From NCBI RefSeq assembly GCF_900095305.1, contig NZ_FMDO01000055.1, positions 17,764-81,763 on the forward strand: DNA of 64,000 nt, read 5' to 3'. Made by a program: the position numbers and the translations under genes. The stretch comes from Proteiniborus sp. DW1 (GTDB lineage Bacteria; Bacillota; Clostridia; Tissierellales; Proteiniboraceae). The notes under the pieces are model-generated. The model searched no databases. It was not told where the DNA came from and saw nothing but the letters and a program-made list of their open reading frames with translations. This document shows, in pieces, positions 9,009-18,500 of the stretch (its first letter is position 1; the number at the start of each line of letters is the position of its first letter).

Positions 9009-9296
9009 TTACTTAAACATCTTTCCTAATAGTCCATTTCCTTTCCCACTGGATATTTCTTTGTTAGTGTATACTATACTATTTATAACGCCCTGGATAG
9101 TTACATTTCCGTCATCTAGATTTAATTTGCTAATATTTAATGAAGTACCCTTTATACTTACACCGCCTTTAGATGTAGCAAGAATAATTGTATTGTCGTT
9201 AAAGCTTTCTACAAATTCAACACCTGAAATCGCAAGTTTTTCTCTATCTTCAAGTATTATGTTATTGCTCTTACCCATAGCCTTCTTCTCGGTCAT
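9009..9296 (-). CDS. yabP: Spore coat/cortex protein YabP
   Basis: 95-residue sporulation protein of the YabP/YqfC family, with repeated beta-strand pattern (LAISGVEFVESFNDNTIILAT, then LNISKLNLDDGNVTIQG). YabP is needed for cortex formation in Bacillus. The start has GGAGGAG. It leads the yabP-yabQ pair, with a weak sigma-E-like promoter upstream. Confidence 0.9.
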   Translation of the reverse strand: MTEKKAMGKSNNIILEDREKLAISGVEFVESFNDNTIILATSKGGVSIKGTSLNISKLNLDDGNVTIQGVINSIVYTNKEISSGKGNGLLGKMFK

Positions 9297-9327
9297 GCTA
9301 TCTCCTCCTTTAATAAGCTTATGTTAA

Positions 9328-9356
9328 TAAATATGTTTTTTATGGTTTGATTATGC
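9328..9356 (-). promoter_or_regulatory. Possible sigma-E promoter of yabP-yabQ
   Basis: On the minus strand, GCATAAT and CATATTTA are separated by 14 bases, resembling sigma-E sites (KMATATT, CATACAHT), though the -10 is imperfect. The known sigma-E control of yabP supports it. Confidence 0.35.
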
Positions 9357-9387
9357 TATGTATATATAGATTATATCTGTATAGTAA

Positions 9388-9456
9388 GGTATCCATCGAA
9401 GTGCAATAAACTAGGAAAACTTTTATTGAAACTCATTAACTGAAAATCCTCTTATG
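9388..9456. repeat. Dispersed intergenic repeat, family R2, copy 1
   Basis: About 68 bp similar to 31756-31822. The shared core is ATAAACTA-GAAA-CTTTTATTGAA, preceded by ATCGAA and followed by ATTAA. It lies between rqcP and yabP. Confidence 0.55.
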
Positions 9457-9497
9457 TGAGAACATCAAAGTAGGACTTCCTTATTAGTTATAAAAAA

Positions 9498-9553
9498 ATA
9501 CCTCCAAATAGATAATCTAATTTTATTTAATTAGACTGTCTGCTTGGAAGTAT
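9498..9553 (-). terminator. Terminator after rqcP
   Basis: Long interrupted hairpin: TTGGA-GTAT arms at the base and TCTAATT/AATTAGA at the tip. On the minus strand it runs into TTTTTTTAT about 75 bases after the rqcP stop. Confidence 0.7.
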
Positions 9554-9575
9554 CGTATCAAATTGCAGTCCTATT

Positions 9576-9818
9576 TTATTGTATGTTCTTATACATTTCT
9601 TCTGCATTTTCTTTAGTTACATGTTCTAATAGCTTTAATACTTCTATTTTCATAGTATTAGTACCGAAATTTATCTCAATTTTGTCTCCAATGCTTAACT
9701 CAGTTCCTGGTTTTGCTTCTTTACCGTTTACGAAGACTCTTCCTTGTTCACAAGCTTCTTTTGCTACAGTTCTTCTTTTGATTATTCTTGCATTTTTTAA
9801 AAATTTATCTATTCTCAT
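9576..9818 (-). CDS. rqcP: S4-domain ribosome quality-control factor RqcP (YabO)
   Basis: 80-residue protein consisting almost wholly of an S4 RNA-binding domain (MRIDKFLKNARIIKRRTVAK, then GRVFVNGKEAKPGTEL). In B. subtilis the YabO product RqcP binds stalled 50S subunits and acts with RqcH in alanine tailing; Hsp15 is a relative in proteobacteria. Located between yabP and hup, as yabO is in Bacillus apart from the hup insertion. Confidence 0.88.
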   Translation of the reverse strand: MRIDKFLKNARIIKRRTVAKEACEQGRVFVNGKEAKPGTELSIGDKIEINFGTNTMKIEVLKLLEHVTKENAEEMYKNIQ

Positions 9819-9845
9819 ATAAGCTCACCTCTTTCTCTTATTCGT

Positions 9846-9962
9846 AGTCCTGCAACTCAAATTTATTTACTCGATTACTCTCAATAAATTTGATATTCAC
9901 CTAGTTTTACCTACCTGCGATTCTTTCGAAAAGGCGCCCGAAAGAATCGGGTTAGGTCATAA
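9846..9962 (-). repeat. Intergenic two-hairpin repeat, family R1, copy B
   Basis: About 117 bp between hup and rqcP. It contains CAAATTTAT/ATAAATTTG arms, then CGATTCTTTCG/CGAAAGAATCG extended by ACCTA/TAGGT. It resembles copies at 4571 and 26196. The stem sequence differs but pairing is kept. Confidence 0.72.
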
Positions 9963-9965
9963 AAA

Positions 9966-9986
9966 AATCAGGTCCTTGACCTGATT
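9966..9986 (-). terminator. Terminator of hup
   Basis: The AATCAGGTC/GACCTGATT stem with a three-base loop lies four bases after the hup stop, followed by TTTTTTT on the minus strand. Confidence 0.9.
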
Positions 9987-9989
9987 CTC

Positions 9990-10268
9990 TTATTTATTTA
10001 CTGCTTCTTTTAATGTTTTTCCTGCTTTAAACACTGGAGCTGAAGATGCTGGTATTTTTATAACTTCTTCAGGATTTCTTGGGTTTCTACCTTCTCTAGC
10101 TTTTCTTTCTCTAACTTCGAAAGTACCAAAACCAACTAACTGAACTTTCTCTCCACCTGCTAATGCTTCTTCAACGCTCTTCATGAATGCATTTAAAGCG
10201 CTTTCTGCATCTTTCTTTGTTAAATTGCTTTTTTCTGCCATGCTAGCTACTAATTCAGCTTTATTCAC
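9990..10268 (-). CDS. hup: HU family DNA-binding protein
   Basis: Nucleoid protein of 92 residues, full family length, with the signature GFGTFEVRERKAREGRNPRNP in the DNA-binding arm (about residues 46-66). The start is GTG 10266-10268 after GGGAGG. Here it separates mazG from rqcP, an arrangement common in Clostridia and absent from B. subtilis. It has its own terminator, so high separate expression is likely. Confidence 0.96.
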   Translation of the reverse strand: MNKAELVASMAEKSNLTKKDAESALNAFMKSVEEALAGGEKVQLVGFGTFEVRERKAREGRNPRNPEEVIKIPASSAPVFKAGKTLKEAVNK

Positions 10269-10347
10269 AATATAACCTCCCTTATAATATTAATATGGTT
10301 ACGTATAGCATATTCTATGTTTTTTAGCAAAATCCTTCTTTTCTATA

Positions 10348-11826
10348 CTATTTTTTATCATTTTTTTTATTTTTATGTATTTTTGCCTTATCCCACATAA
10401 AATCCATATCCTCTAAAGTCATTTCTTTTAAATCTAGACCCTTTTTATTACTTTCTACTTCTATAAACTCGAACCTCTCGACAAATTTCTCTATCGTTCT
10501 ATTAATAGCATTTTCAGGATTTATATTTACAAACCTACAAACATTTACTACTGCAAATAATAAGTCCCCTAGTTCACATTCTAAGCTGTCCTTATCATTG
10601 CGTTTAATTTCTTTCATAACCTCTTCTAATTCTTCATATAGCTTTTCTATTGCTCCACTTACATCATCCCAGTCAAATCCTACATCTGCTGCTCTCTGCT
10701 GAACCTTATAGCTCCTCATAAGTGAAGGAAGACTCTTAGGTATGTCCTTAAGTCTATCAGTATAGCTTTCAATATTTTTTTCTTCAGCTTTCATATCATT
10801 CCAGCTCATTAGCGCCTCAGATACATTATTAGCTGTTTTATCTAAGAACACATGAGGATGTCGATGTATGAGCTTATTACAAATATTTGTCGTCACATCC
10901 CAAAAGTTAAAGTAACCTTCCTCCTTGCCAATTTGGCTATGAAACACTACTTGAAGCAATAAATCCCCTAGTTCATCAGCTAAAGCATCCATATCATCAT
11001 TATTGATGGCATCTACTACTTCATAAGCTTCTTCAATTACATATTCTCTCAAGGAAATATGGGTCTGTTCTGAATCCCAAGGGCATCCTTCCTTTCCTCT
11101 TAGCCTTTCCATGATTTTCATCAAATCATAGATGTCATATCTGATCTTATTCTTCACCTTAGGAACATAGACACTTGTTAGGAAACTTATGTCATCTATT
11201 CTATCTATTTCATATAGAGGAATCTTAAGGACCTTTTCTTCATGTTTAATACCTGCAGAGTTAACAACATATACCTCATGTTCATCCCCATAAACTTCCA
11301 TAAGAGCAAGCTTAAGTTCTGATGCTCTCATTTTATCATACACCTGAGTTATTAAACAGTCAACATTTATATCGACATTTGTTTCATGAATGTTTAGTCC
11401 ATCTATTATTTTAAGACCATTTATAGGGTCATGGCCTACTGATAATATTACGGGTTCAATAAAGCTTAATCCTGGTATTATCTCTAATTCTACAGCATCT
11501 CTTTTTTCAAGTTCTATTAGACTTGCTACTGTTTTTTCAGCTACTAATGGATGACCAGGTACACAATAAATTATGTTATGAAATTCTTCGGATTTTTTTA
11601 TCAAATCATCCACTATAAACTCATAGACCTTTTCAAAGCTTTGTTGAGTCTCGTATACATAATCATATGAAGTATAATCAACACCTTTTTCATCTAGGTA
11701 TTTTACTGTAGGATGATTCTCTGTCCTCAAAAAAACCCTATGTCCACTACATATCTGCTCTATAGCCCCTAATGTAAGAGAGCCTATATCGCCTGGTCCT
11801 AGTCCTACTATTGTGATTTTCCCCAT
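10348..11826 (-). CDS. mazG: YabN/MazG fusion: SAM methylase-like plus nucleotide pyrophosphohydrolase
   Basis: 492 residues. Residues 1-220 form a tetrapyrrole-methylase-type domain (ITIVGLGPGDIGSLTLGA; YCVPGHPLVAEKT). Residues 235-490 hold two MazG modules (LREYVIEEAYEVVDAI and DELGDLLLQVVFHSQI are the first acidic metal-binding segments). MazG hydrolyses NTPs, including aberrant ones, to NMP and PPi; the role of the fused methylase fold is not settled. The fusion is typical of Firmicutes YabN. It lies between spoVB and hup. Confidence 0.93.
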   Translation of the reverse strand: MGKITIVGLGPGDIGSLTLGAIEQICSGHRVFLRTENHPTVKYLDEKGVDYTSYDYVYETQQSFEKVYEFIVDDLIKKSEEFHNIIYCVPGHPLVAEKTVASLIELEKRDAVELEIIPGLSFIEPVILSVGHDPINGLKIIDGLNIHETNVDINVDCLITQVYDKMRASELKLALMEVYGDEHEVYVVNSAGIKHEEKVLKIPLYEIDRIDDISFLTSVYVPKVKNKIRYDIYDLMKIMERLRGKEGCPWDSEQTHISLREYVIEEAYEVVDAINNDDMDALADELGDLLLQVVFHSQIGKEEGYFNFWDVTTNICNKLIHRHPHVFLDKTANNVSEALMSWNDMKAEEKNIESYTDRLKDIPKSLPSLMRSYKVQQRAADVGFDWDDVSGAIEKLYEELEEVMKEIKRNDKDSLECELGDLLFAVVNVCRFVNINPENAINRTIEKFVERFEFIEVESNKKGLDLKEMTLEDMDFMWDKAKIHKNKKNDKK

Positions 11827-11888
11827 AGTTTCCCTCCATATTTACTCTTATCATTGACAAATACTATTTTCTTTATACATGTGTACTT

Positions 11889-13502
11889 TTAGCTTTTTAA
11901 AAGTCCTTTATCTTTTAATGTCCTGGCTAGCTTTTCTCCCTTGGGCAATAGCTCAAAATCCTCTGTAGTTAGAGCCCCACTTAGAAGTAGTGAAGCCACA
12001 TATGCAATTCCACCTGTACCAATTGATAGTATAGTTGATATCTTGCTCCCTATTAAGGCATTAGTATATCTATAAGTAAACCACGCCACACCAGTCATTA
12101 TAAGTGTTGATATTATAGGTTTTAAAGCTATATCTATAAATCTAAAGTTAACTCTTGTATGTTTTTTGACCTCTATATAGTTTAGTATAGCCGCTACTAG
12201 ATAAGTTACAACTGTACTGATAGCCGCCCCCTTTACATTTATAGAAGGTATACCTGTTAAAATATATGTCAAAATAACTTTTATTCCTGCTCCTATAGCT
12301 AAGTTACGTACAGGTATCATTATCTTTCCTATCCCTTGAAGTATGGATGTAAGAGATTGAATCAATGTTAAAAATATTAAGCTTATTGCTAGTATTTGAA
12401 GTATAGCTCCAGTACTTTGCTTTTCTGCAAGGCTATAGTTATAGTACAAAAGATCAATGATAGGTGTAGCCAATATAAATAAGCCTAATGCACAAGGCAA
12501 ACCTATAAGAAGAGTTACCCTAACACCTGATTTAGTAGTAGCTTTAATATCCTCATAGTCCTTTCTAGCAAATGCACTAGATACTGCCGGTACTAAGCTT
12601 ACTGCTATACCCATAGACAATACTTGTGGAAGGTTAATTAGGGTTTGTGCATTTCCCGTAAGCTGACCATACAACGCATTAGCCTGTGTCTCAGTAAAAC
12701 CTATTTCTTGGAGTCTTCTCATAATTAAAGCCGCATCTATAGTATTTATTATTGGTAAAATAGATGCACCAATAGTAATAGGTATGGCTATCTTCAGAAT
12801 ATCCTTCACTATTTTACCTATAGTTTCTGGTTTTGTATTGCTTCTACTGTTTTTGATCTCTTCTGTTATTTTACCTTTTTCCTTAATATATATAATCACT
12901 ATAATAATAGTACCTGCAATAGCCCCAGCAGAGGCTCCAAACGAAGCTCCTCCTGCTGCTTCTGGAAGTCCAATACCTACTAGTTGATATGCTAGAAGCA
13001 AGCCTATGGCAACACGAAACAGCTGCTCAATTAGTTGTGATATTGCAGTTGGTGTCATTACCTGTCTTCCTTGAAAATATCCCCTAAAAGCAGACATAAT
13101 GGGCACAAAAAATAATGCAGGTGTCATAGCTATTAGTGAATAATAAGCATTACTATTTCCTATGGCATCTACAATAGATCTTGCAGATAAGAATACAAAT
13201 ACTGATGTAATTATCCCAGCAGCTAAAAATCCTGCGAAAGATATCCTAAATACTCTATGAGCTCCTCTAAAGTCATGAAGTGCTCTTTTCTCTGCTATTA
13301 TTTTGGCAATAGCAGAAGGAAAGCCAGATGTTGATATTGCTACAAGTAATGTATAAAGTGGGTATGCTGTTTGAACATATCCCATTCCTTCTGAGCCTAT
13401 CATGTTTGAAAGGGGAATTCTATAAAAAGCACCTAAGACTTTTACTATTAAACCTGCTATACCTAATATTGCAGCCCCCTTCAAAAAATTGTTTTTTGCC
13501 AT
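11889..13502 (-). CDS. spoVB: Stage V sporulation protein B (MurJ-like lipid flippase family)
   Basis: 537-residue polytopic membrane protein (about 14 segments) of the polysaccharide-export/MATE-like superfamily. It opens with FLKGAAILGIAGLIVKVLGAF and has the conserved YRIPLSNMIG. SpoVB is required for spore cortex in B. subtilis and probably flips lipid-linked peptidoglycan precursor. The start is MAKNNFL after GGAGGCAGG; the longer frame begins inside the ribosome site. The leader carries the 137-bp inverted-repeat element at 13549. Confidence 0.92.
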   Translation of the reverse strand: MAKNNFLKGAAILGIAGLIVKVLGAFYRIPLSNMIGSEGMGYVQTAYPLYTLLVAISTSGFPSAIAKIIAEKRALHDFRGAHRVFRISFAGFLAAGIITSVFVFLSARSIVDAIGNSNAYYSLIAMTPALFFVPIMSAFRGYFQGRQVMTPTAISQLIEQLFRVAIGLLLAYQLVGIGLPEAAGGASFGASAGAIAGTIIIVIIYIKEKGKITEEIKNSRSNTKPETIGKIVKDILKIAIPITIGASILPIINTIDAALIMRRLQEIGFTETQANALYGQLTGNAQTLINLPQVLSMGIAVSLVPAVSSAFARKDYEDIKATTKSGVRVTLLIGLPCALGLFILATPIIDLLYYNYSLAEKQSTGAILQILAISLIFLTLIQSLTSILQGIGKIMIPVRNLAIGAGIKVILTYILTGIPSINVKGAAISTVVTYLVAAILNYIEVKKHTRVNFRFIDIALKPIISTLIMTGVAWFTYRYTNALIGSKISTILSIGTGGIAYVASLLLSGALTTEDFELLPKGEKLARTLKDKGLLKS

Positions 13503-13548
13503 AAAACCTGCCTCCAATCTTGAAATTCTACAGTTTAATACATTTCAA

Positions 13549-13685
13549 TAGGATTTTAATAGAATACTAAGCAACCTTCAGATTTAACACTATAATTCTT
13601 AGCTAATGATAGGTGGCAACTCCGTTAACCGAAACAAGTTTACAAATTGTAGGTTTTCATAAGTGTGTATTTTATTAAAATCCTA
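13549..13685. repeat. 137-bp element with 19-bp terminal inverted repeats (MITE-like or structured leader)
   Basis: The ends TAGGATTTTAATAGAATAC (13549-13567) and GTATTTTATTAAAATCCTA (13667-13685) are inverted repeats with one mismatch. TA lies at both outer ends, as in elements that target TA. The interior has no ORF but has further pairing (CTAAG-CAACC with GGTT-CATAAG). It lies 46 bp before the spoVB start. Confidence 0.6.
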
Positions 13686-13754
13686 AACCATACAGTCTTG
13701 ATTCACAAATACTATTATATCAGAACTATGCTGGATAATGAATAAAAATATTTA

Positions 13755-13776
13755 AGCCTACCACTGTTGGTAGGCT
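13755..13776 (-). terminator. Terminator of spoVT
   Basis: AGCCTACCA/TGGTAGGCT stem with a CTGT loop, 11 bases after the spoVT stop. On the minus strand it is followed by TAAATATTTTTATT. Confidence 0.82.
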
Positions 13777-13787
13777 ATGTACGTAAA

Positions 13788-14339
13788 TTATTGCTCCATT
13801 TGTTTAGATAAAAATGCTGCAGCTGTTTCAGCAAGCTTAACTTCAATCTCTCCCATCTTTACATTTGGTTCCTTAGTTATTAATACAACTGCACCAATTG
13901 GATCTCCTTGTGTTACTATAGGTGCAATAATCTGATTAAGATACTTTTCTGGATTTAACTCATCAGAGGCTAATCTGATTGGTTTATTTGCACCTGTAGC
14001 TATATAAGTCTCTCTGCCCTCCATTATTTTCTCTAGCTCAGGGCTTACTCTTTTATCCAAGTATTCCTTTTTTGAGCCTCCAGATATGGCAACAATAGTA
14101 TCCCTGTCACAAATAACTGAAGTATGACCTATGTTCTCGTATAGTGACTCTGCAAATTCAGTAGCAAACTCATTTAGCTCGCCAATAGGAGAATATTTCT
14201 TTAGTATTACCTCTCCTTCCCTATCGGTGAATATCTCTAAAGGATCGCCTTCTCTTATCCTAAGTGTTCGTCTAATCTCTTTGGGTATTACTACTCTACC
14301 TAAGTCATCTATTCTCCTTACGATTCCAGTAGCTTTCAC
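13788..14339 (-). CDS. spoVT: Stage V sporulation protein T
   Basis: Forespore transcription regulator that modulates sigma-G genes. 183 residues: an N-terminal AbrB-type swapped-hairpin DNA-binding domain (MKATGIVRRIDDLGRVVIPK, residues 1-50) and a C-terminal GAF domain (about 55-180). The start is GTG 14337-14339 preceded by GAGGAGGG. It lies downstream of mfd and the foldase gene, close to its B. subtilis position. Confidence 0.97.
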   Translation of the reverse strand: MKATGIVRRIDDLGRVVIPKEIRRTLRIREGDPLEIFTDREGEVILKKYSPIGELNEFATEFAESLYENIGHTSVICDRDTIVAISGGSKKEYLDKRVSPELEKIMEGRETYIATGANKPIRLASDELNPEKYLNQIIAPIVTQGDPIGAVVLITKEPNVKMGEIEVKLAETAAAFLSKQMEQ

Positions 14340-14445
14340 TTTTTTCCCTCCTCAATAATAAAAGTAAATATATAGCTTTGTTTACTTATTATTTTACTAT
14401 TGAGATTTTTTTATGCATAAGTGGAAATTTTATAAAAGGCGCAAA

Positions 14446-14469
14446 AAAAGACTGATAAGACAGTCTTTT
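14446..14469 (-). terminator. Terminator of the PrsA-like gene
   Basis: AAAAGACTG/CAGTCTTTT stem with a six-base loop overlapping the stop codon of the foldase gene. On the minus strand it continues as TTTTTTTGCGCC. Confidence 0.85.
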
Positions 14470-15472
14470 AGTTTTCTTCACTATTTTCTTGTGTTTTCTC
14501 ATCAGTACTATTTTGCTCTTCATTCTTTGCTGGTTCAGTTTTCATAAGAATTTCTATCTTTGCTTTATCTCTTAATTCATTAACTTTTTCGTCAAACTTA
14601 GCAGATTCTTTGCTTTGTAAGTCAGCTAATACACTATCTTTAACATCTTCATAGGCTTCTTTTCTATCAGTAAGCTTTATGACATGATATCCAAAATCTG
14701 TCTTAACAACATCACTTATTTCACCAGGTTCTAGTTCAAAAGCAGCTTCTTCAAATTCAGAAACCATCATACCTCTTGTAAAATATCCCAAATCACCTTT
14801 TCGCTCTGCTGCTCCTGGCTCAGTTGATAAACTAGTTAAATCATCAAAATTCTTTCCTTCATTAATTTGTTTTAATATATCCTTAGCTTCTTCTTCTGTT
14901 TTCACTAGTATGTGACTAGCTCTAATAGATATATATGCATCCTTATTTTCATCATACTGTTTTTTAATATCTTCTTCTGAAATAATTGATTCAAAGAAAT
15001 GATTTCTATATTTATTTACAATCATTTCTATTTTCATTCTCTTTTCCATAAAATCTTCTGTCATATTGTTTTGTTTAAGAAATTCTTTTAGCTTCTCTTG
15101 TCCACCTACTGATGCTATAAATTGATCTATTGCCTCTTCTACTTCTTTGTCACTTACTGTAATCTTTTGTTTCTCTGCATCTTGCAGTATTATTTTTTCA
15201 ACTATAAGATTATCCAGTACTACTTGTTTTAACTCTTCTTCAAAATTTCTTCCTTGCCCCATGTCCTTTGACATAATATCCTTGCCTAATTGATTTTCAT
15301 ACATCTTTTTGTTTATATCAAAATTAATTCCAAATTCAGATTTTGATATGGGCTCCCCATTAACTATTGCAACTGAATCTTCCCTTGATGTACCACAAGC
15401 ACTCAGCACCATAGATAATATAAGGATTGTTACTGTAGCTAAGATAACTTTTTTATTTATTTTAAATTGCAA
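14468..15472 (-). CDS. prsA: PrsA-like foldase lipoprotein (parvulin peptidyl-prolyl isomerase)
   Basis: 334 residues. A signal peptide with lipobox LSAC (Cys about residue 26) predicts a lipoprotein on the outer membrane face. A SurA-like N-terminal chaperone part follows (about 30-175), then a parvulin domain (about 180-275, IRASHILVKTEEEAKDIL and GDLGYFTRGMM). The C-terminus is acidic and Asn/Glu-rich. It should help fold exported proteins. The start is TTG 15470-15472 after GGAGGG. The gene is inserted between mfd and spoVT relative to B. subtilis. Confidence 0.87.
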   Translation of the reverse strand: MQFKINKKVILATVTILILSMVLSACGTSREDSVAIVNGEPISKSEFGINFDINKKMYENQLGKDIMSKDMGQGRNFEEELKQVVLDNLIVEKIILQDAEKQKITVSDKEVEEAIDQFIASVGGQEKLKEFLKQNNMTEDFMEKRMKIEMIVNKYRNHFFESIISEEDIKKQYDENKDAYISIRASHILVKTEEEAKDILKQINEGKNFDDLTSLSTEPGAAERKGDLGYFTRGMMVSEFEEAAFELEPGEISDVVKTDFGYHVIKLTDRKEAYEDVKDSVLADLQSKESAKFDEKVNELRDKAKIEILMKTEPAKNEEQNSTDEKTQENSEEN

Positions 15473-15511
15473 TCTTTACCCTCCTAACTATAAGCCTAAC
15501 ATATATATACA

Positions 15512-18500
15512 TTATATATTATTTAATGTCCCATGAAAACCACTAATTTTTTCAATTAATTTTTCTATTTCATCTAATATACTCTCTTGAGACTTGCCCA
15601 TAAGCTTATATTTGAAGTTTGGTGTTTTAGATATATCAAAGGTCATTCTTCTGCCAAAGGACAGTACTAGTTCATTCATAAGATCAGGTGTAATGCTTTC
15701 TATTGAATTAAAATCTAATTTGATCATATCACCATTTTGAGACACTGATACAATTTTAGCCTTACTACAAAGCGACTTAATATAAGATATCCTTAGTAGG
15801 TTAGTTACTTCTATTGGTATCTCTCCAAATCTATCCATTACCTCTTCTAGAACATCTGAATAATCCTGTTTATTCATAATAGATGCAATTCTCTTATAAA
15901 TCTCTACTTTTTGCTCTTCATTTTCAATATATTTTCTAGGTATATAACCGTCTACATTAATCTCTATAGTAGTTTCTACAGCTTCCTCTTCCTGTTTCCC
16001 TTTTAGTTTCTTTATAGTTTCATCTAAAAACTTAACATATAAATCATACCCTATAGCAGCCATTTGTCCATGCTGCTCTGATCCCAATAGATTACCTGCT
16101 CCCCTTATCTCTAAGTCTCTCATAGCTATCTTAAAGCCTGAACCAAACTCTGTAAACTCTTTTATTGCCTTCAATCTCTTCTCTGCGACTTCAGTTAGCA
16201 CTTTATTCTTTTCATAGGTAAAATAAGCCGAGGCTATTCTATTAGAGCGCCCTACCCTACCTCTTAATTGATATAATTGAGAAAGGCCCATTTTGTCAGC
16301 ATCATGAATTATTATCGTATTTACATTAGGTATGTCAAGACCTGTTTCAATAATTGTTGTACATACTAATACATCTATCTCTCTATTGAGAAAGTCCATC
16401 ATTACTCTTTCTAACTCTCTCTCGCTCATCTGTCCATGTCCAATGGCTACTCTTGCATCTGGTACTAGGCTTTTTACTTTTGAAGCAAATTGCTGAATAT
16501 TATTAACTCTATTATATAGATAATAAACCTGTCCTTCTCTATTAAGCTCTCTGATGATAGCATCTTTTATTAGCTGTTCATTGTATTCAACAACATATGT
16601 CTGCACAGGATATCTCTCTTCCGGAGGTTCTTCAATAATACTCATATCTCTAATACCTATTAATGACATATGAAGAGTTCTCGGAATAGGAGTTGCCGTT
16701 AATGTAAGCACATCTATGCTCTGTTTAATTATCTTAATAGCTTCTTTATGCTTAACTCCAAACCTTTGCTCTTCGTCAATAATCAGTAATCCTAGGTCTT
16801 TAAATTTAACATCCTTTGATAATAGCCTATGGGTTCCGACTACGATATCAAGATTTCCACTTTTTAAATCATTGATTATTTTCTTTTGCTGATTTGCTGT
16901 TCTAAATCTACTTAGCATTTCAGCCTTGACAGGGAATTGGCTAAATCTCTCAACTATTGTATTATAGTGCTGCTGAGCTAATATGGTTGTAGGTACTAAA
17001 ATAGCTACTTGTTTACCATCCATTATTGCCTTAAATGCAGCTCTCAGTGCCACCTCAGTCTTCCCATACCCTACATCTCCACACAACAGCCTATCCATAG
17101 GTCTGTTTTTTTCCATGTCTTTTTTGATTTCTTCTATACATCTTAACTGATCTTCAGTTTCTTCATAGGGAAAAGCATCTTCAAATTCTTTCTGCCATGG
17201 AGTATCAGGAGAAAATTTATATCCTTGTACTGTTTGTCTAGCTGCATAAAGCTTTATCAAATCTGCAGCCATGTCTTCTATAGCCTTCTTGACCTTTGTT
17301 TTGGTCTTTGCCCACTCGCTGCTACCAAGCTTACTTATTTTAGGCTCTACAGTATCTGAGCCGATATACTTTTGGATTAAATTCATCTGGTCAATTGGCA
17401 CATAGAGTTTGTCTTCTCCTGAATACTTCACTGATAAATAATCCTTCTTGACTCCTTGTACTGTTAATTGCTCTATTCCAACATACTTTCCGATACCATG
17501 AGTTTCATGAACTACATAATCTCCAACATTTAAGTCTGTAAAGGATGCTATCTTAGCGGAATCTTTTCTCGCCTTAGTAGCTCTTGCTTTCTTATAGGTT
17601 CCAAAAACTTCTTTATCACTTATAATAGCAAACTTTAGGTTTGAATATTCAAATCCCCTGCTTATGCTTCCGGCAGTTACGAAGACTTGACCCGACTTTA
17701 TTTCTCTAATAGCATCATCTACATAGTTACATTCAATATTGTTTTCTAAAAGATTCTGTACTAACCTAACTCCTCTTTCTTTAGTTCCAGAAAGTATGAT
17801 AGTCTTATATCCTCTATACTTAAGATGCTTAAGCTCCTCTACTAGTATTTCAATCTTATTATGAAAAGATTGCATACCCTTTATACTGAAATTTATAATG
17901 GCCTTAGGTCTAAATCTAGGATTATTTTTTAGGAGATTAGTTGTAGTGATACAAGTATTTTTAGATATATTTTCTAAAATAGTATCATAGGTGTGATAAA
18001 TGTCTTGATGCCTAGATAATACTTCTCCTCTTTCGAACTGGTCAGTATATCTATTCATAAAATCCTGCCTAAGTCCTTTTACACTTTCCTCTATTCTCTG
18101 AGGCTCATCTACTATGACTACAGAGTCATTCTTGAAGTATTCAATAATATTTGAAAAGTTTTGCCCTAAGTAAGGAACTAATAAATCAAGGTTTCCTATA
18201 CTCAATCCATTTGACAATCTCTCTATATAGGATTTGAACTTTTCTGTTAGATTTTCAACTATTCCCAACTCGCCTTTTTTCTGAAGTTTCTTAGTTGCAG
18301 TGCTTAAATCGCTTTCAATTCCATTTATAACATTATTAATCTCTTCCTCTAATATAAGAATCTCTTTAATTGGTGGGATATGAATCTTAGTTAAATTTTC
18401 AATTGATCTCTGAGTTTTTAAATCAAATATTCTTATTGAATCTATTTCGTCATCAAACAGCTCAATCCTAAATGGATTTGATGAATTAACTGGGAAAAGG

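Noticed and set aside
13549..13685. Known riboswitch (fluoride, cobalamin, SAM or similar) before spoVB
   Set aside because: Some short words resemble such motifs, but no full consensus could be laid on either strand. Kept as an unassigned inverted-repeat element.
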